A stretch of 64,000 nucleotides of DNA from Proteles cristata cristata (GCA_017311185.1 JAESUZ010003495.1:186001-250000), one strand, 5' to 3'; counted from the stretch's first letter, positions 9,926-22,004 are shown. Numbers and translations: made by a program. The notes: generated by a model not told the origin, from the sequence alone.

Positions 9926-11509
9926 GAAAAATGATCTCAGATGACAGAATCCAGTGTTTGTTTGTTTGTTTGTTTGTTTTTACATTTCACTTAAGGATAT
10001 GGTAAGAGACTATGAATTGAAAATATGGCCTAAAATATGCAATTTAAGTCTATCACTGTCCCTACAGTGGCTACTTTAGCTATTATAGTCAATATTTTCA
10101 ACACAATATGGAATTTCCCAGTGAGATCTTCATAAAATAGTTCTCATTTTTTTAATGATTGAACCTGAAGAATCACGAAAGAAAACAGAGGCATTGCTAG
10201 TTGGTGCCTAATTATGATGCCTCCAGACCTGTTTGAAAAGCCTAAGACCCTTCCCCACTGAACAAAAATTTGTATCCTTTTTGGCAAAAAGAACCAAATC
10301 TGATGGGAAATAAAACACATGTCCACAATAGTTTATCAATGGCTTGATCTGTTCAGTGACAAATGCAAAAATCCCCTACCCCGCCCCCCAACACACAAAA
10401 TACAACTATGTATGAATGTACCTGGCAGGCATTCAGCAAGAGGGGAAGAGACCAGAGGAGCTGGCACAGAAACTCAATAGGGGAGCCATTCCTTACAGGA
10501 TGAGAACATATTAAAGGGCCCTCTAGCAAAGCTTCTTATTTTGTTTCCTCCCAAAAGGTCTCGGTTCAAACTTCAAGCATCCCACATTCCAAATAGACCA
10601 CTGCAGTTATTTTAAAAGGAATTACTTATAATTCAAGCTTTTCAAATACTGCAACACAGAGTATGCGTAAATATATATTTCTTAGTTTGTTTATAGTATC
10701 CTGTTGGAATTTTAGAAATTGATTTTGTCTTCAGTGTCAGCAGCCTCAACTATTTAACCATGTTGCACTGTGAAAAAGGCAATTTCAGGTCAACACTTGC
10801 AAACAGTAATAGTTAACAATTCTGTAACCCTTACTTTGTCCCAGTGCTGTTCTATTTAATATAGGCCCTTTGATGCACTCACTCAACAAATAGTGTTGCA
10901 CCAGACTGAGGTCCAAAGCCCCAGTGAATGGGTTCCAAGAGACCATCCAAACCAATAAGGCCTGACTCCGGGATTGGGAGCTGAAGCCAAAACCAAGTGG
11001 TACATAGATTGAAAGGAGCGAGGGAAGTAGGAGGCCACCGAGCGAGGCCGGGACAGGATCTTGCCTTGTTTTCTGAAGGTGCTTATGCGCCTTGTTCCAC
11101 TTATCATGCCATAGACAGAACAAATACAGAATCCCTTTTTAAAAGTAGAAATCTGAATTTTAAAATGGGTGGATTAAAAAAAAAAATCTGTGGGGAAGGT
11201 ATTTTTATGGAAACCTTAAAACCCAGCAACTATAAAAGGAAAGATTGATCTACTGAATTTGTCTCAAAATTTAAAGCTTCTGTAGAAAAAAAAAAATACC
11301 ATAAAGAGAGTAAGAAAGAAAAATTTGAATAAAGCTTTTGTAATACATACTGCTTGTACAGAAAGGTATATTACAAATCAGTAGAGAGAAAGAAAGAAAG
11401 GGAGGGAAGGAGAGAAAGAGGAAAGGAAAAAGAAAGAAAGGCAAAAAAGAAAAATAAGTAAAGGACAAACATGAAAATCTTCTCATAATTTTATATACAT
11501 CACTCATAA
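9926..11509. other. Unrecognised non-coding sequence
   Basis: Contains a (TTTG)5-6 run at 9957-9980 and a purine-rich tract at 11382-11461, and otherwise nothing assignable. Overlapping minus-strand frames of 112 and 74 codons (10785-11123) have no domain and look like chance in a slightly GC-richer patch near 10900-11090. Confidence 0.4.
11382..11461. repeat. Purine-rich low-complexity tract (GAAA/GGAA)
   Basis: About 80 bases composed almost wholly of G and A in GAAA, GGAA and GAGA mixtures. It is a simple-sequence derived tract. Confidence 0.85.
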
Positions 11510-11528
11510 TTTTAAAATATAAGCATTA

Positions 11529-11710
11529 GGGGCACCTGGGTGGCTCAGTGGGTTAAGCGTCCAACTCTTGATTTTCAGCTCAGGTCATGATCTGAGAGAG
11601 AGGGGATTTTCTCTCTCTCCCTCTTTCTCTGCCTCCTCCCCCCCGCCCCTGCTCACACGCACGCACTCTCTCTCTCTCTCTCAAAATAAATAAATAAACA
11701 TTAAAAAATA
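11529..11710 (+). mobile_element. SINEC_Fc-type SINE, internally deleted
   Basis: The head GGGGCACCTGGGTGGCTCAG and 'aggtcatgatct' are intact. The B box and the 'gctctgtgctgacagctcagagcc' core are missing, and the sequence jumps to 'gagagagaggggattttctctc' and the CT-rich region. The tail is AAATAAATAAATAAACATT. Target-site duplication of 19 bp with two mismatches: 11510-11528 and 11711-11729. Confidence 0.93.
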
Positions 11711-11729
11711 TTTTAAAATATAAACATCA

Positions 11730-12763
11730 GTCATAATTTTAACAATAAAAATTAATACAACAATGAAGTATTCTTTTGACCTATACATTTAAAATTAAAG
11801 CCAGCATGTCAGCAAGTGTATAGTAAGAGATAAATCATGAAACTTTTCTCTAGGACAATTTGGCAAAACATCAAAAGTTAAAATGTATATATCCTTTGAC
11901 TTTGCAATTTGGTTGAAATCCAGAATCCAGAATAATAATAAATCAATAAAATCAGGATTTTGACTAATGAAGAAGCCAGCCACCTAAAAATGAACACTAT
12001 TGTTCCTAGACGATTGATGATGTAATTTATCATATGTGAGCTTTCTTGGACTGGCCTGATGGATAGCAGGTCAACTTAGAAGAATATTTATGAGCAGAGC
12101 TAATAACAAATTCTGAGCCTACTTTGATCTGTGATTTGGTTGAATTGGTTTTTCCTTTGCCCTCCCCTAGGCTGAACATCCGGTAGAAACCAAGGCTACT
12201 TAACACCCCACATATCACATGGATTAGCAAGCTAAGAGCAGCACTGTACTGGAGGCCGGGGAAGAGAGGGAGAATGTGATGCAGGGTAGCAGAAACAGCA
12301 AATACTATGTGACTGCATGGGTGAGAATTTGGATTCACAGAAGCATATTACCTGAAAGGGACCTTGAACAGGAAGAGCAGAGAATTCGAAAAGCCAGTCC
12401 AAGGGTAGAGAAGAACAAGATCAAGAGTCAGGAATGGGCAGAAAAATTTGAGACTTAAAGACAAATCTAGGAGATATCAGATCAGGAGCAAGAAAATTCT
12501 TAGCATGCATCCACAACCATCAACACGTCAAGGAAAATAGAGACCCTGGGTCTCAAGATGTCCTATACAAGTGGGTCCCAAACTTTATCCATTCATGACC
12601 TTCCATCCAAATTCTTGCCGTATTGGATAGCGGGTGTATTTGCTCTAAATTTTTTCTTTGGTCGCTTCTGTCGTATTTAGTCTTGTCTTAAGGAATAATA
12701 CCCATGAAATAATATATTTGCATGTTAAAAATAGTTCTTCAAATACATGTTAAATAAAACATA
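11730..12763. other. Unrecognised non-coding sequence
   Basis: Apart from the weak open frame listed at 12030-12338, there is no clear gene or repeat. Around 12560-12640, 'gtgggtcccaaacttta' is reminiscent of hAT-type ends, but this is too weak to call. Confidence 0.4.
12030..12338 (-). other. Weak unassigned open frame, 102 codons
   Basis: The ATG-initiated minus-strand frame reads MNPNSHPCSHIVFAVSATLH, then a hydrophobic stretch (LQYSAALSLLIHVICGVL) that could pass for one membrane segment, then a Lys/Ser-rich tail. I do not recognise it. No upstream promoter, splice context or polyadenylation signal is evident. A chance frame in unique DNA, or a decayed exon, are both possible. Confidence 0.12.
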
Positions 12764-12780
12764 CAGCTGGTAAAATGTTT

Positions 12781-12998
12781 TTGATTTTTTTAACTTTTTT
12801 TTTAAATGTTTATTTGTTTTTGAGAGACAGAGCGTAAGTGGAATAGGAGCAGAAAGAGAGGGAGACAGAGAATCTGAAGCAGGCTCCAGGCTCTGAGTTG
12901 TAAGCACAAAGCCTGATGCAGGGCTTGAACTCACTGACGGCGAGATCATGACCTGAGCTGAAGTTGGATGCTTAACTGACTGAGCCATCCAGGTGCCT
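12781..12998 (-). mobile_element. SINEC_Fc-type felid SINE
   Basis: Read on the minus strand it has the SINE head ending at 12998 (complement of 'tgagccatccaggtgcct'), the B-box region, the CTGAAGCAGGCTCCAGGCTC complement core, and a T-rich left end (tail). Target-site duplication of 17 bp with two mismatches: 12764-12780 and 12999-13015. Confidence 0.94.
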
Positions 12999-13015
12999 CA
13001 GCTAGTAAAATGTCT

Positions 13016-14284
13016 TAAAAAGCTCACTGTGTACCACCTGATACACCAACACGTGAACCAGCAAAGTGACACTTATCCCATCTTGAGAAATGCCAGTCTT
13101 CAGATAGAGTCAGTTTGAATGGATGTGAAATCTGTCATTTGTTTCTGTTTACACACGTATGACAACCTAGACCAAACATGAAGTGTGAAAGTGAGGAAAC
13201 CAGATGGCATTTTTAAACCATGCTGAAGCATAGCTTACTATACTACAGTACAATGAGAAACTAACATTTTGGGGGGCAATTATCATGTGTAGTCCATGTG
13301 CTGGTTATTTAAAACATCTTCTGAATGGACATGGAAGTTTCACAAAATCACATAATGAAACCAAGCAAGTGACCTCCAAATAGAAATACCTTCATATTCC
13401 CCACTCCTGACAGCCTGATATTAAATATCATTTCAAAGTAATTTGGACTCAGTTTTACTCCCAACCTTTGTGGAAGAGTGTTGGATCTCACTTGAAAGGA
13501 TAGCCATCCTTTAAGGAGGAAGACCACAATACCACAAGAAACAAGGAAAAAATACATATAACCTTCAATTACCTTACAGCATTTACTAAAGGCAGGAGAG
13601 ATTTCAAAACAGTGTGACAGCTGGTTGGAGTCACGGCATGGTTTCTGCTTTGTCTGTTTATTTGCTTGAGGTACATGTATTCACATCTCCCACCAGTCCT
13701 ACCATTTTCTGAGTGACCGAAGAAGATTTTTAACTAAGATTGTAATTGTGGCAGTATGGACCCCTCTTCATGGACAACTAAACGACTTATCTTCCATGGC
13801 TCAGAGAAAAGGATTCAGGGAAGCCTGGTTGCCTTATCCCCCTGGTTAAATGAGCTCTGATTTGGGGGATTGGGGCAGAGTGTGATTTGATTCTCCTGTT
13901 TGTTCCCACACCATACAAAAGCCCTCTTCTTTATGTGTCTGGCGAGGCTGAGGTGGGCCGGGGCTGGAGGTGCCAGGGGAAGCATGTTGTGTGGCACTTG
14001 GAGAGAACAACCAAAATGATTAAATGTTTGGGAAGCAGTCCTCACAATGAAAGAGGCAAATGAACTTAGATCAATTGTGCCTTAAGAGAAGAAGGTTGTG
14101 ATGACCGGGATGTGACTCTCCTTCCTAAGGGATAGGGATGGTTATTGACAGGCACATGACAAGGATCCATCAACCACATGCACATGAATGGAGCAACACT
14201 GAACTTGAGACAGGAGGTGTTTCTTGTGAGCTGCAATTCCCTGACTGCCTTCTAGAATATCACTAATATATGAGAGGCAGAGCA
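13016..14284. other. Unrecognised, mostly unique non-coding sequence
   Basis: No family was recognised. The 13740-14060 part is less AT-rich than its surroundings and has a 76-codon minus-strand frame without known motifs. Confidence 0.4.
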
Positions 14285-14465
14285 GAACACAGTGTAGGCA
14301 CACACTCTGGTGCCAGACTTAACCTCAGTTCCCTTGCCTGTAAAATAACAATAAAAGTGCCCACCTCATTAAACTCTCATGAAGATTATATTTGTTACTA
14401 TATGCAAAATGTTTAAACCAGTGCCTGGCACATAGTTAGTGCTACATGTTTGTGATTGTTGTTTT
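14285..14465 (+). repeat. MIR SINE remnant
   Basis: Diverged MIR in sense: 'acactctggtgccagact', 'cctcagttcccttgcctgtaaaat', 'cccacctcatt', 'tgaagatta', and near the end AGTGCCTGGCACATAGTTAG, which is the part MIR shares with L2. Confidence 0.85.
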
Positions 14466-14469
14466 GTTA

Positions 14470-14880
14470 ATGTAATATTAACCAACCGTAAGCACCTGCT
14501 CATTTCCATCAAGATTAACAAGTTTGGGGATTGGTCTTGAAATAGTACTATCGCACGGTGATAGATGACAGCTATACTTGTGGTGAACGTAGCATTAAAA
14601 AAATGTTTGGAGAGTCAGTTAAAGTGCATGAATTTGATGCAAGGCATTGGATAAGTACAAATAGATGTAACTATTATTAATATAACTGACTGACCAACTA
14701 AAATGATATAATGAACAATCATTAATTGACCGCCCAGTCCAAGCATTAGTATATAATTAATGATTTGTATTGTGTATCGCTGCTTTCTGTCTCTCTCCCT
14801 ACCTCTCTCTATATTTTACTGCATATAGATTTTTTCAAAAAAATAAGTTGCTTAGTTTTTCCTTACTAAATTAGTGAATA
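14470..14880. other. Unrecognised AT-rich non-coding sequence
   Basis: AT-rich sequence with no recognised repeat and no coding signal. Confidence 0.4.
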
Positions 14881-14884
14881 AAAC

Positions 14885-15030
14885 ATATGTAAGCAGTCTT
14901 ATGGGACTTACTGCTTTTACTCCACATTATGCTTCCAAGACCCACCCATATTGCTCTGTGCAATAGTACTTCATTAATTTCTCTGCTGTATAATGTTTTA
15001 TTGTGTTAATATACAATTTATGAATAAAAA
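14885..15030 (-). mobile_element. L1M fragment (ORF2 3' region)
   Basis: The plus strand matches the reverse complement of an old L1: 'cttttactccacattatgcttccaagacccaccc', 'caatagtacttcatt', 'gctgtataatgtttta' and 'aatatacaatttatg' follow the usual order. The fragment is small and decayed. Confidence 0.6.
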
Positions 15031-15956
15031 TAAAGTGCATGAATTTGAGGTAAGATGTTGAATAAAGCAAAATGTGTTACTTTGGGGGAGTGGGAATTTT
15101 ATCCTTTGGGGTTGACCTCCCTTTTGTTGTTTGAAATAGCTTTTCTGGGCTGGTGTGAACATAGTCCTTCCTAAATGGTAAAGTGTATACAAGATGGCCC
15201 ATGGAGATCTTTACAGCCAGCTGGTTTGGTATCAACAATTTGATCACAGCAGCTCTGGATAGAGAGAATTTTTCCTAAACGCAGCTACAGGAACATCTCC
15301 TCTCAAGGTCTATGTTGTTTTACGTGCATGCATATGGCCAGCAGATCTCTGCTATCTACCAGTCAATAAACATGTGTGATGGCGTCGCTCCCTATGGCAG
15401 GAGGGGAGTGGAGAAGTGTCTCCAAATCCAGACTTTACAAAGGATGTGAGTGGGCTCTGTGTGTCTCTGCTGTCTGTGTCAGTCAATAAAATTAGGTCCT
15501 TACATCTCCCTTTTCTTGAAGGCATTTAATGAGTTACATATTCATTGTTTTAAGAAACACACTCAAGCAACAATACAGCTTGAGAGCAGAAAAAAAGAAC
15601 TACTCAGGCTGGGTTCTGAGGCCATAAAAACTTGGTGATAGGAAGTAACCTCAAACACTGGTGAAATCTTCTGAACGAAGTGGGAGTCTGCCTGCTGAAA
15701 GATGTCCCATCCCATCTGAGGGGGAGCTGCTTCGTGGTAGACAGATGTGGCTCAGTGGGAGTTGAAATCCTGGAGATCCTTGACGTTTGCAGATTCGTCT
15801 ATTCATAATAGACCATAGGGGAGCAGCCTCAATGGGCTATGCCATGTAATCTTTCGTAATTCTGCTGCAGTGCAGGGGCTCCTGAGACACCACATAGCTA
15901 GTGACGGGAACATGGGGTACTATACAAGGCCAGGCCACTATATTGTCCAAATTGCG
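15031..15956. other. Unrecognised non-coding sequence
   Basis: No repeat family or exon was recognised. The 62-codon frame at 15450-15638 has no known domain. Confidence 0.4.
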
Positions 15957-15968
15957 ACAGCTTAAAAA

Positions 15969-16180
15969 AATATTTTTTTTAATGTTTATTTATATTTGGG
16001 AGAGAGAGATATTGAGTGCGAGTGGGGGAGGGGCAGAGAGTGAGGGAGACAGATCTGAAGCAGGCTCCAGGCTCTGACTGGTCAACACAGAGTCCACGTG
16101 GGATGTGAAATCACAAACCATGAGATGGTAACCTGAGCCAAAGTCAGAAGCTAACTGACTGAGCCACCCAGATGCCCCTG
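15969..16180 (-). mobile_element. SINEC-type SINE
   Basis: T-rich tail on the left (TATTTTTTTTAATGTTTATT), AG-rich complement of the CT stretch, CTGAAGCAGGCTCCAGGCTC, then the head complement ending GAGCCACCCAGATGCCCC. A weak target-site duplication (GACAGCTT/GACAACTT) lies near 15957 and 16181. It is more diverged than most copies here. Confidence 0.9.
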
Positions 16181-16340
16181 GACAACTTTTAAGACTAATA
16201 GGGGGATGCTATTAATAATTACAGTAGGATAACAGGCATGAATTGAGTCTGTCCTGGACAAATCAAAATATATGATCACCCCACCTGAGGTCCAGCTTTT
16301 GGATCTTTTTTAGTGTAAGTCATATCTCTGATTAAATTTT

Positions 16341-16402
16341 AAAAATTTTTAACATTTATTCATTTTTGGGAGGGTGAGAGAGAGCGCAAGTGGGGGAGGG
16401 AC

Positions 16403-16437
<35 letters not shown>

Positions 16438-16584
16438 AGAGAGAAGGAGACACAGAATCCGAAGCAGGCTCCAGGCTCTGAGCTGAGAGCACAGTGGCAG
16501 ACGCAGGGCTCAAACTCAGGAACTTCTAGATCACGACCTGAGCCGAAGTCGGTCACTTAACCGACTAAGCCACTGAGGCGCCCT
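16341..16584 (-). mobile_element. SINEC_Fc-type SINE with expanded GA tract
   Basis: A minus-strand felid SINE whose CT-rich region has grown into a long GA run on the plus strand (about 16376-16443). The head complement AGCCACTGAGGCGCCC ends at about 16584. Short target-site duplication TCTGATTAA at 16327-16335 and 16585-16593. Confidence 0.93.
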
Positions 16585-16599
16585 TCTGATTAATTATTT

Positions 16600-17082
16600 T
16601 TAAAAATATATTTATTCTAAACAGCAATAGAGTAAGAAATACATTTTTATTTCAGGTTGGTTAACTTATATAAAGATTTGCAGCCAAAACAGTTAACTGC
16701 AGGAAAGCTGGGGAGCTATGTGTCCATTTTGGAGACTCATTAAAATCTTGCCCTAGAACCTTGTGGGACTCCCAAGAATTTACCGACTTGTCAAGCATGG
16801 CGGAAATCTGAACCTTGTGGGTCTACCAAATTGGGTCAGGCCACTTACAGGGTGAGTTGACCACCTGGGCACAATTCCAAACAACATCACCAGGGCTTGT
16901 TATTCAGATCACTAAAGTAAATAATCAAGTGGGTGAGTGGTGATACGCGTGTCTTATGAGGCACTTCCTGATAGCTAAAATTAATTACTTAGAAAATTCT
17001 GGAATCAGGAGCATCATTTAAAAAATGGCCCTATTAAGACTTCTGGGTAAGAGGAAATTACTGCAATGCGCCGTATACTCAT
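16600..17082. other. Unrecognised non-coding sequence
   Basis: No recognised repeat and no coding signal. Confidence 0.4.
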
Positions 17083-17215
17083 ATTGAACCAGGCTCTTTG
17101 CTACACTGTATAAAATGCGCTGATGTAACCTTCCATGTAACAACTCCATGAAGGAGATACCATCCCCATTTAGCAACGTGAAAAATTAGAAAAGTTGGCA
17201 TAACTTGCACAAGGA
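17083..17215 (-). repeat. MIR SINE remnant
   Basis: Reverse-complement MIR features: 'caactccatgaaggagataccatccccattta' followed by 'gaaaaattagaaaagttggcataacttgcacaagg'. Strongly diverged. Confidence 0.6.
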
Positions 17216-17219
17216 AGTT

Positions 17220-17713
17220 ATATAAAATACAAAAGTAATAAAAAAGTATAAAATCAGTGAACACTTTTACACAATCATGGTCAGGAGCCATGCTGGGAAC
17301 AGAAAATGAACTTTCATCTCCTGTTCACCTGGGAAGGGGAAGAGAAATCAATGTTTTGCTGCCTCCAATGAACCACTACTGTTCAGTCCATCATGTGCCA
17401 ACAAAATTCCAGAGACTCATTAGACTGAGATTACCTACAAACTAACCTTTTTGCTGGCTGTCATTTTATTGCTCCATGCAATTCCCAGGAGAACTGCAGG
17501 AATTCTGGGCCAGCCTAAGCGTCACAAATGGGACACGGTTTGCAAATATTTTGCAACTAACAGTAAGAAAGCCCATCTCTCTCTGAGTCTTCAATACAAT
17601 TCAATTCAACATGAGTGTTGAGTCATTAAAAAGAAACTGGCTCTAAGGGTTGTAACTGGGAGAGATAATAACTATAAACTGCAGCCAGGAAGTGACCAAA
17701 AAGATTCTGTCAC
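17220..17713. other. Unrecognised non-coding sequence
   Basis: No recognised repeat or gene. The 62- and 70-codon frames here have no known domain. Confidence 0.4.
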
Positions 17714-17727
17714 AAATGCAATGATCA

Positions 17728-17950
17728 GAGATGCCTGGGTGGCTCAATCGGTTGAGTGCCTGACTTTGGCTTTGTTCATGATCTCACAGTTCACAGGTTC
17801 AAGCCCCGCATCGGGCTCTATGCTGACAGCTTGAAGCCTGGAGCCTGGAGCCTGCTTCAGATTCTGTGTTTCCCTTTGTCTCTGCTCCTCACCTGCTTGT
17901 ATTCTGTCTCTCTCTCAAGAATAAATAAACATTAAAAATTTTTTTTGTAA
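17728..17950 (+). mobile_element. SINEC_Fc-type felid SINE
   Basis: Degraded head (GATGCCTGGGTGGCTCAAT), B box 'ttcacaggttcaagccccgc', a small internal duplication of GCCTGGA near 17836-17850, CT-rich region and A/T tail. A perfect 14-bp target-site duplication AAATGCAATGATCA is at 17714-17727 and 17951-17964. The next SINE starts only 43 bp beyond this duplication. Confidence 0.96.
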
Positions 17951-18006
17951 AAATGCAATGATCAATAAGTGTGGAGAGCACCAGTCTGTTTAAAAATGAG
18001 GCACCA

Positions 18007-18226
18007 GGGGCGCCTGATTGGCTCAGTCGGTTAGGCGTCCAACTTCAGCCCAGGTCACGATCTCTGTGTTCGTGGGTTAGAGCTCTGCGTCAGGCTCTGT
18101 GCTGGCAGCTAGCTCAGAGCCTGGAGCCTGTTTCAGATTCTGTATCTCCCTCTCTCTCTGACTCTCCCCTGCTCATGCTATCTCTCTCTCAGAAATAAAT
18201 AAAAACATTAAAAAATTTTAAAAACA
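18007..18226 (+). mobile_element. SINEC_Fc-type felid SINE
   Basis: Head GGGGCGCCTGATTGGCTCAG, B-box region 'ttcgtgggttagagctctgc', 'gctggcagctagctcagagcctggagcctgtttcag', CT-rich region ending TCTCTCTCAGAAATAAATAA, and an A-rich tail. Target-site duplication of 15 bp with one mismatch: 17992-18006 and 18227-18241. The 'gctagctcagagcc' and 'cctgtttcag' forms mark a subfamily shared with the copies at 56897 and 57696. Confidence 0.96.
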
Positions 18227-18241
18227 AAAAACGAGGCACCA

Positions 18242-18719
18242 TGTGCAGGATGTGACTCCCACATGAACTCACTTTAGGGTAGAAGGTGAACAGACTGAGG
18301 CTTACACTGTAGTAATTACCTATAATTATCATTTTGGATTTTTTTTTACATAAAAGGAAACAGGTTATAGTTATGCTGCAATAATCCACTTATGTACAGT
18401 TTTTGTTAATTCTGTCTATGAGAGGAGATGGGAGTGTGTGGGGGAGAATACTTTCCAGTCAAGCCTTAAATGAAAATGTGTTTCAAGTCACCACAAGTTG
18501 GGTAAATACAATGATCTGGGATTTTTAAGGCATGTATGAAACATCGGATGATTAGCATTGGCAGATTTCTAAAGTAAAAGAACAACTCGATTAACCTGGC
18601 AAGGATTGCCTGGATCTGTGGGTCCAGCTGGACAGTGTGTTCAAAGATGGAAAAAAAGTGGTTTGGGCTGACTTTCTCCAGGAGACACCTTCACTCTAGA
18701 AAACTCCTTTGGTAGAAAC
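18242..18719. other. Unrecognised non-coding sequence
   Basis: Start of an 11-kb interval without a SINE. Nothing assignable was found. Confidence 0.4.
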
Positions 18720-18900
18720 AGCCTTCCCACTTCTCCCAAATCCCCTGACAAATGCCTGCCCATCATTTAAAAAGCACCTCACATGTCACAGTGAAGTTTT
18801 CCCTCAGCTCTGCTGTGAAGCCTTCCCTCAGCCCCAAGGCAAAGGTTTGTGATCTCTTGGCAGGCTCCTTTGTGCCCCTTGAGACATCCCTTTCCCCTGC
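18720..18900 (+). mobile_element. Probable L2 fragment
   Basis: The words 'aaaagcacctcacatgtcac' and 'tgtgaagccttccctcagcc' resemble the L2 3' UTR block 'cacttcctcagggaagccttccctgacc'. It is weak and short. Confidence 0.4.
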
Positions 18901-19499
18901 TCATCACACACCATGCTAGCATTCAAGAGTGGTCTGCCTCCAGCATGTCATCCCACCGGCCTCCAGGGCTGATTCTCGTGACCTGAAGGATTAGACATGG
19001 GATCTCTTCCACATTCAATACCCAAGAAAATGACATGTGCATCCAGTAAAAAGCTTCTGTTTGGTACAGGGCAAAGAAGTAACTCATCAGTAAGTGTCTG
19101 TTCATGTGTGTATATTGTCCACTGGCCTGTGACTTTAAGGTCTTGTTGATTTTTGTAATCTGTGCTTATATAGCACAGATTATATGTACCTCACATCAAT
19201 GTGTGTTCATCGATAACGTCAGGGAAAATAATGCAACGGTTTTCCTTTCTTTTTCCTAAGTTTTTGTTTTCTAGGACCCATCTAGATCTTAAAATGATTT
19301 CATTTTCACTGTAAATGAGGTAGACTCAAATCTGTAAAGGAGTCCAAGTTTAGATTTCCAGTCCTGAGATCCAGACACATCGAAACAGCTTCCAATGTGA
19401 CTCTCCACTTCTACATCTAATAAGCATCTTAAGACTGTCACCGACAAAACAGAAGAATGGGTTTTACCCGCAACCCCTCCCTAAAAGTGACCCTCTCCA

Positions 19500-20200
19500 C
19501 GCTTCCTATCTCCATATCTTCAACATGCACCTGGTACCCTATATCTCAAATCTGCCGACTGCTTTTGCCCTGGTCCAAGCCATCACCATCTCACTGGAAG
19601 CACCTTCAGCTAGTCTCCTGTTCCCATCCTTGTCCCCTACATATAGTAACAGCTATAGCACCCTTATTAAAATATTCATCATACCGTGTTACTCCTGTCC
19701 TCAAAAGTCTTCAGTGATTTCCACAGATACTTAGAACAAAACCCAACTCCTTTCTAGGGGCCTCCAATGTTCAACACCAAATGTGGCCTGCCCACCTCTG
19801 ATCTTACTTCTTACCCCTCTCCACCATATTCGTAGGGTCCACATTCCCTTCTGTTCTAGGAATCTGCCACATTCTTCTCCTCTTAGAACTTTGCATTTGT
19901 TCTTCTGTTTGCCCACAAGGCACTACCAGGTCTTCTGGCCAGCTCTGTCACGTCATTCTGGTCTCAGCCTAAGTATTAGCTCCTCAGAGAAGCCTTCCCC
20001 AATCATCCTCTCAAGTCGCTCTCCAAGCATCCTCTAGAATAATCCCCTATTTTGTTTCCTTTGAAAGTCATTTTGTTCATTGTTTGTCTCCCCCACCAGA
20101 ACGCCAACTCTGTGAGAGCAGGGATCTTGCCTGTCTCATTCACTGCTGTATCCCCAGCTCCTAGAACAGGGCGGGTGCTCACTTGTGGAATGAAGAGGGA
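19500..20200 (+). mobile_element. L2 LINE 3' end
   Basis: The L2 tail can be followed in order: 'ctggtccaagccatcaccatctcactgg', 'gttactcctgtcctcaaaagtcttcagtgatt', 'aacccaactcc', 'agaactttgcatttgttcttctgtttgcc', 'cagagaagccttccccaatca', then 'aactctgtgagagcagggatcttgcctgtctcattcactgctgtatccccagctcctagaacaggg'. It is a CR1/L2-clade non-LTR retrotransposon, long extinct in placental mammals. Overlapping 60-86 codon frames here are decayed ORF2 or UTR and not genes. Confidence 0.88.
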
Positions 20201-20204
20201 GGAA

Positions 20205-21164
20205 TTCTGGTGGGGGGAAAGAGCTGTCAACAAGAAATTTGAACTTTAGTACAGTCACCAGGAAGTGGCTGCTCTGTAGACACATGATGCTTACTTTGCT
20301 GTCAGCCACAGGAATAAGTGAGGCCTGCATACAGAGAACCATCTAGTGACAAATGTGCAACAGTTTGCTCTGTGACAACTTCCAAACTGCATGGAAGTAT
20401 GTCAATGCGCTCGTAGAACAGATGTTCTCCAAACTGCCTGTGGGGCCAACACAGCTATGTCAGACAGGTGGCTGCTTAGGGAGTAGGCAGCACTATCCCC
20501 TCACAGAATAGATTCTCACTGACTGAGAGCACCATGGTGGATCCAAAATATGCCACACTGAACGAGTACCCCAACCTTTCAGTACAATGGAAAGAGGATG
20601 AAGAATTGATCTATTTTATAAATGGCAAATCTTGATCTGACCCTGGTCACTGTGACTAATTAGCTCTCACTCTGGATACATATGTTAGCCTCTGTCTCAA
20701 ATTCTGTCCTCCTGATACCAATCTCACACCCTCAACCCCCTTATCGCCCAGCTAAAATGGGGTTTATGAACTGAAAGTGCCCCAGAGGCCATCCCAGAAT
20801 AAATTCCATTACTTTGAGCCGTTTTAATGGTCAATATGAAATATAATGTAATCTGTGTAATGAATATGTGATACGGGTTTATCAGTGTCAAGCTGAGTCA
20901 CCAAGCATGGTACTAACCATATGGAGGTTAATGTGGCTAAAACCCTTTACAGACTCACCCAACCTCTTCTGTACTCTTAGAAGCGTGTGATGTGCTCTTA
21001 GCTGAGAATCTAGAGCAGTTCCTACACTCTCCCCCTCTCCCCATCCATCTAAAGATATTTAATTTTTTCTTCCTAGTCATATCTTAGAGAACAAGGTGGG
21101 GTGGGTGAGGGAATCAGAAGTCCTCATCCTGCTCTGGCTGAGTCCTTACTTTTATGTGGCATAA
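20205..21164. other. Unrecognised non-coding sequence
   Basis: Mostly unique-looking sequence with no known repeat or exon. Confidence 0.4.
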
Positions 21165-21250
21165 AGGAAGCACATGGGCTTTGAAATCATGCATATCATG
21201 TGACCCGGGCAAATTAGTGAATTCCTGCCCTCCGTGACTTCCTCTGATGT
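21165..21250 (+). repeat. Possible MIR fragment
   Basis: 'gcacatgggctttgaaatcat', 'catgtgacccgggcaaatta' and 'ctccgtgacttcctctg' resemble the first half of MIR. Short and uncertain. Confidence 0.4.
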
Positions 21251-21534
21251 TTAGATCCCCGTGTTAGACCTTTTGTGATCAACAAGTCACAGTTTGACCA
21301 TCACCTATCACCAGCAGGAAATGCTGTGCATCTTAAGAAATATCTCTCTGTGATGTTTCTTAGGTCACATAGCATTCCTGCTTGTGACAGGCGCCATGGT
21401 GAAAGAGAGCCACCTCAAGGTTCTGTGATGAGGTTCTTGGAGAAGGGAAACAGAGGGCCCACCCCATTGCTTTAGTGACTGTGAAAGAAATAAAGGACAA
21501 AGTCCACCAGAGCTGAATTTTCAGATGAGGTAGT

Positions 21535-21735
21535 AAGGTATTCAAGCTCTGGGATAAAAAGCATACAAGGCTTTGCCACTTACTGGCCCTGTGATACCAG
21601 ATCACTAACAACCTATTTAGCCTCAGTTTCTGAAAATAAGACAAAATACAGCACCTATGCTGCAGGTGCTGCTGAAGGATTAAATTAGGTAATATATGTG
21701 AAGAGTTTAACGTAGCTCCCAGCAGGTGGGAAGTA
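21535..21735 (+). repeat. MIR SINE remnant
   Basis: Sense-strand MIR: 'tgccacttactggccctgtgat', 'agcctcagtttctgaaaat', 'gcaggtgctgctgaaggattaaattaggtaatatatgtgaagagtt', and an end resembling 'agtagctcccagcaggtgg'. Diverged but in correct order. Confidence 0.82.
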
Positions 21736-22004
21736 TGTCAATAAATTTGAGCTGTTACTTTGGCAGAATGGAGAGTTTGAGTTTCCAGATGCATGGTGAT
21801 CAAGTGCATCTTTAGTTATACTTACTGTTTGATGATTTTGTTGAAAGTATTCATGCAAGACAGAGTGTCTTCCCGACCTGTATTTCCAATATTCCTGGAA
21901 GGGTGAGAGAAGGGAGTGGGGGGGTGGGGAGTGTGCCAACAGAGACATTATTCCACAGAACTAATTTCCTGGGAGTCTAATGCACATGTGCCCTGGCATG
22001 GGTA

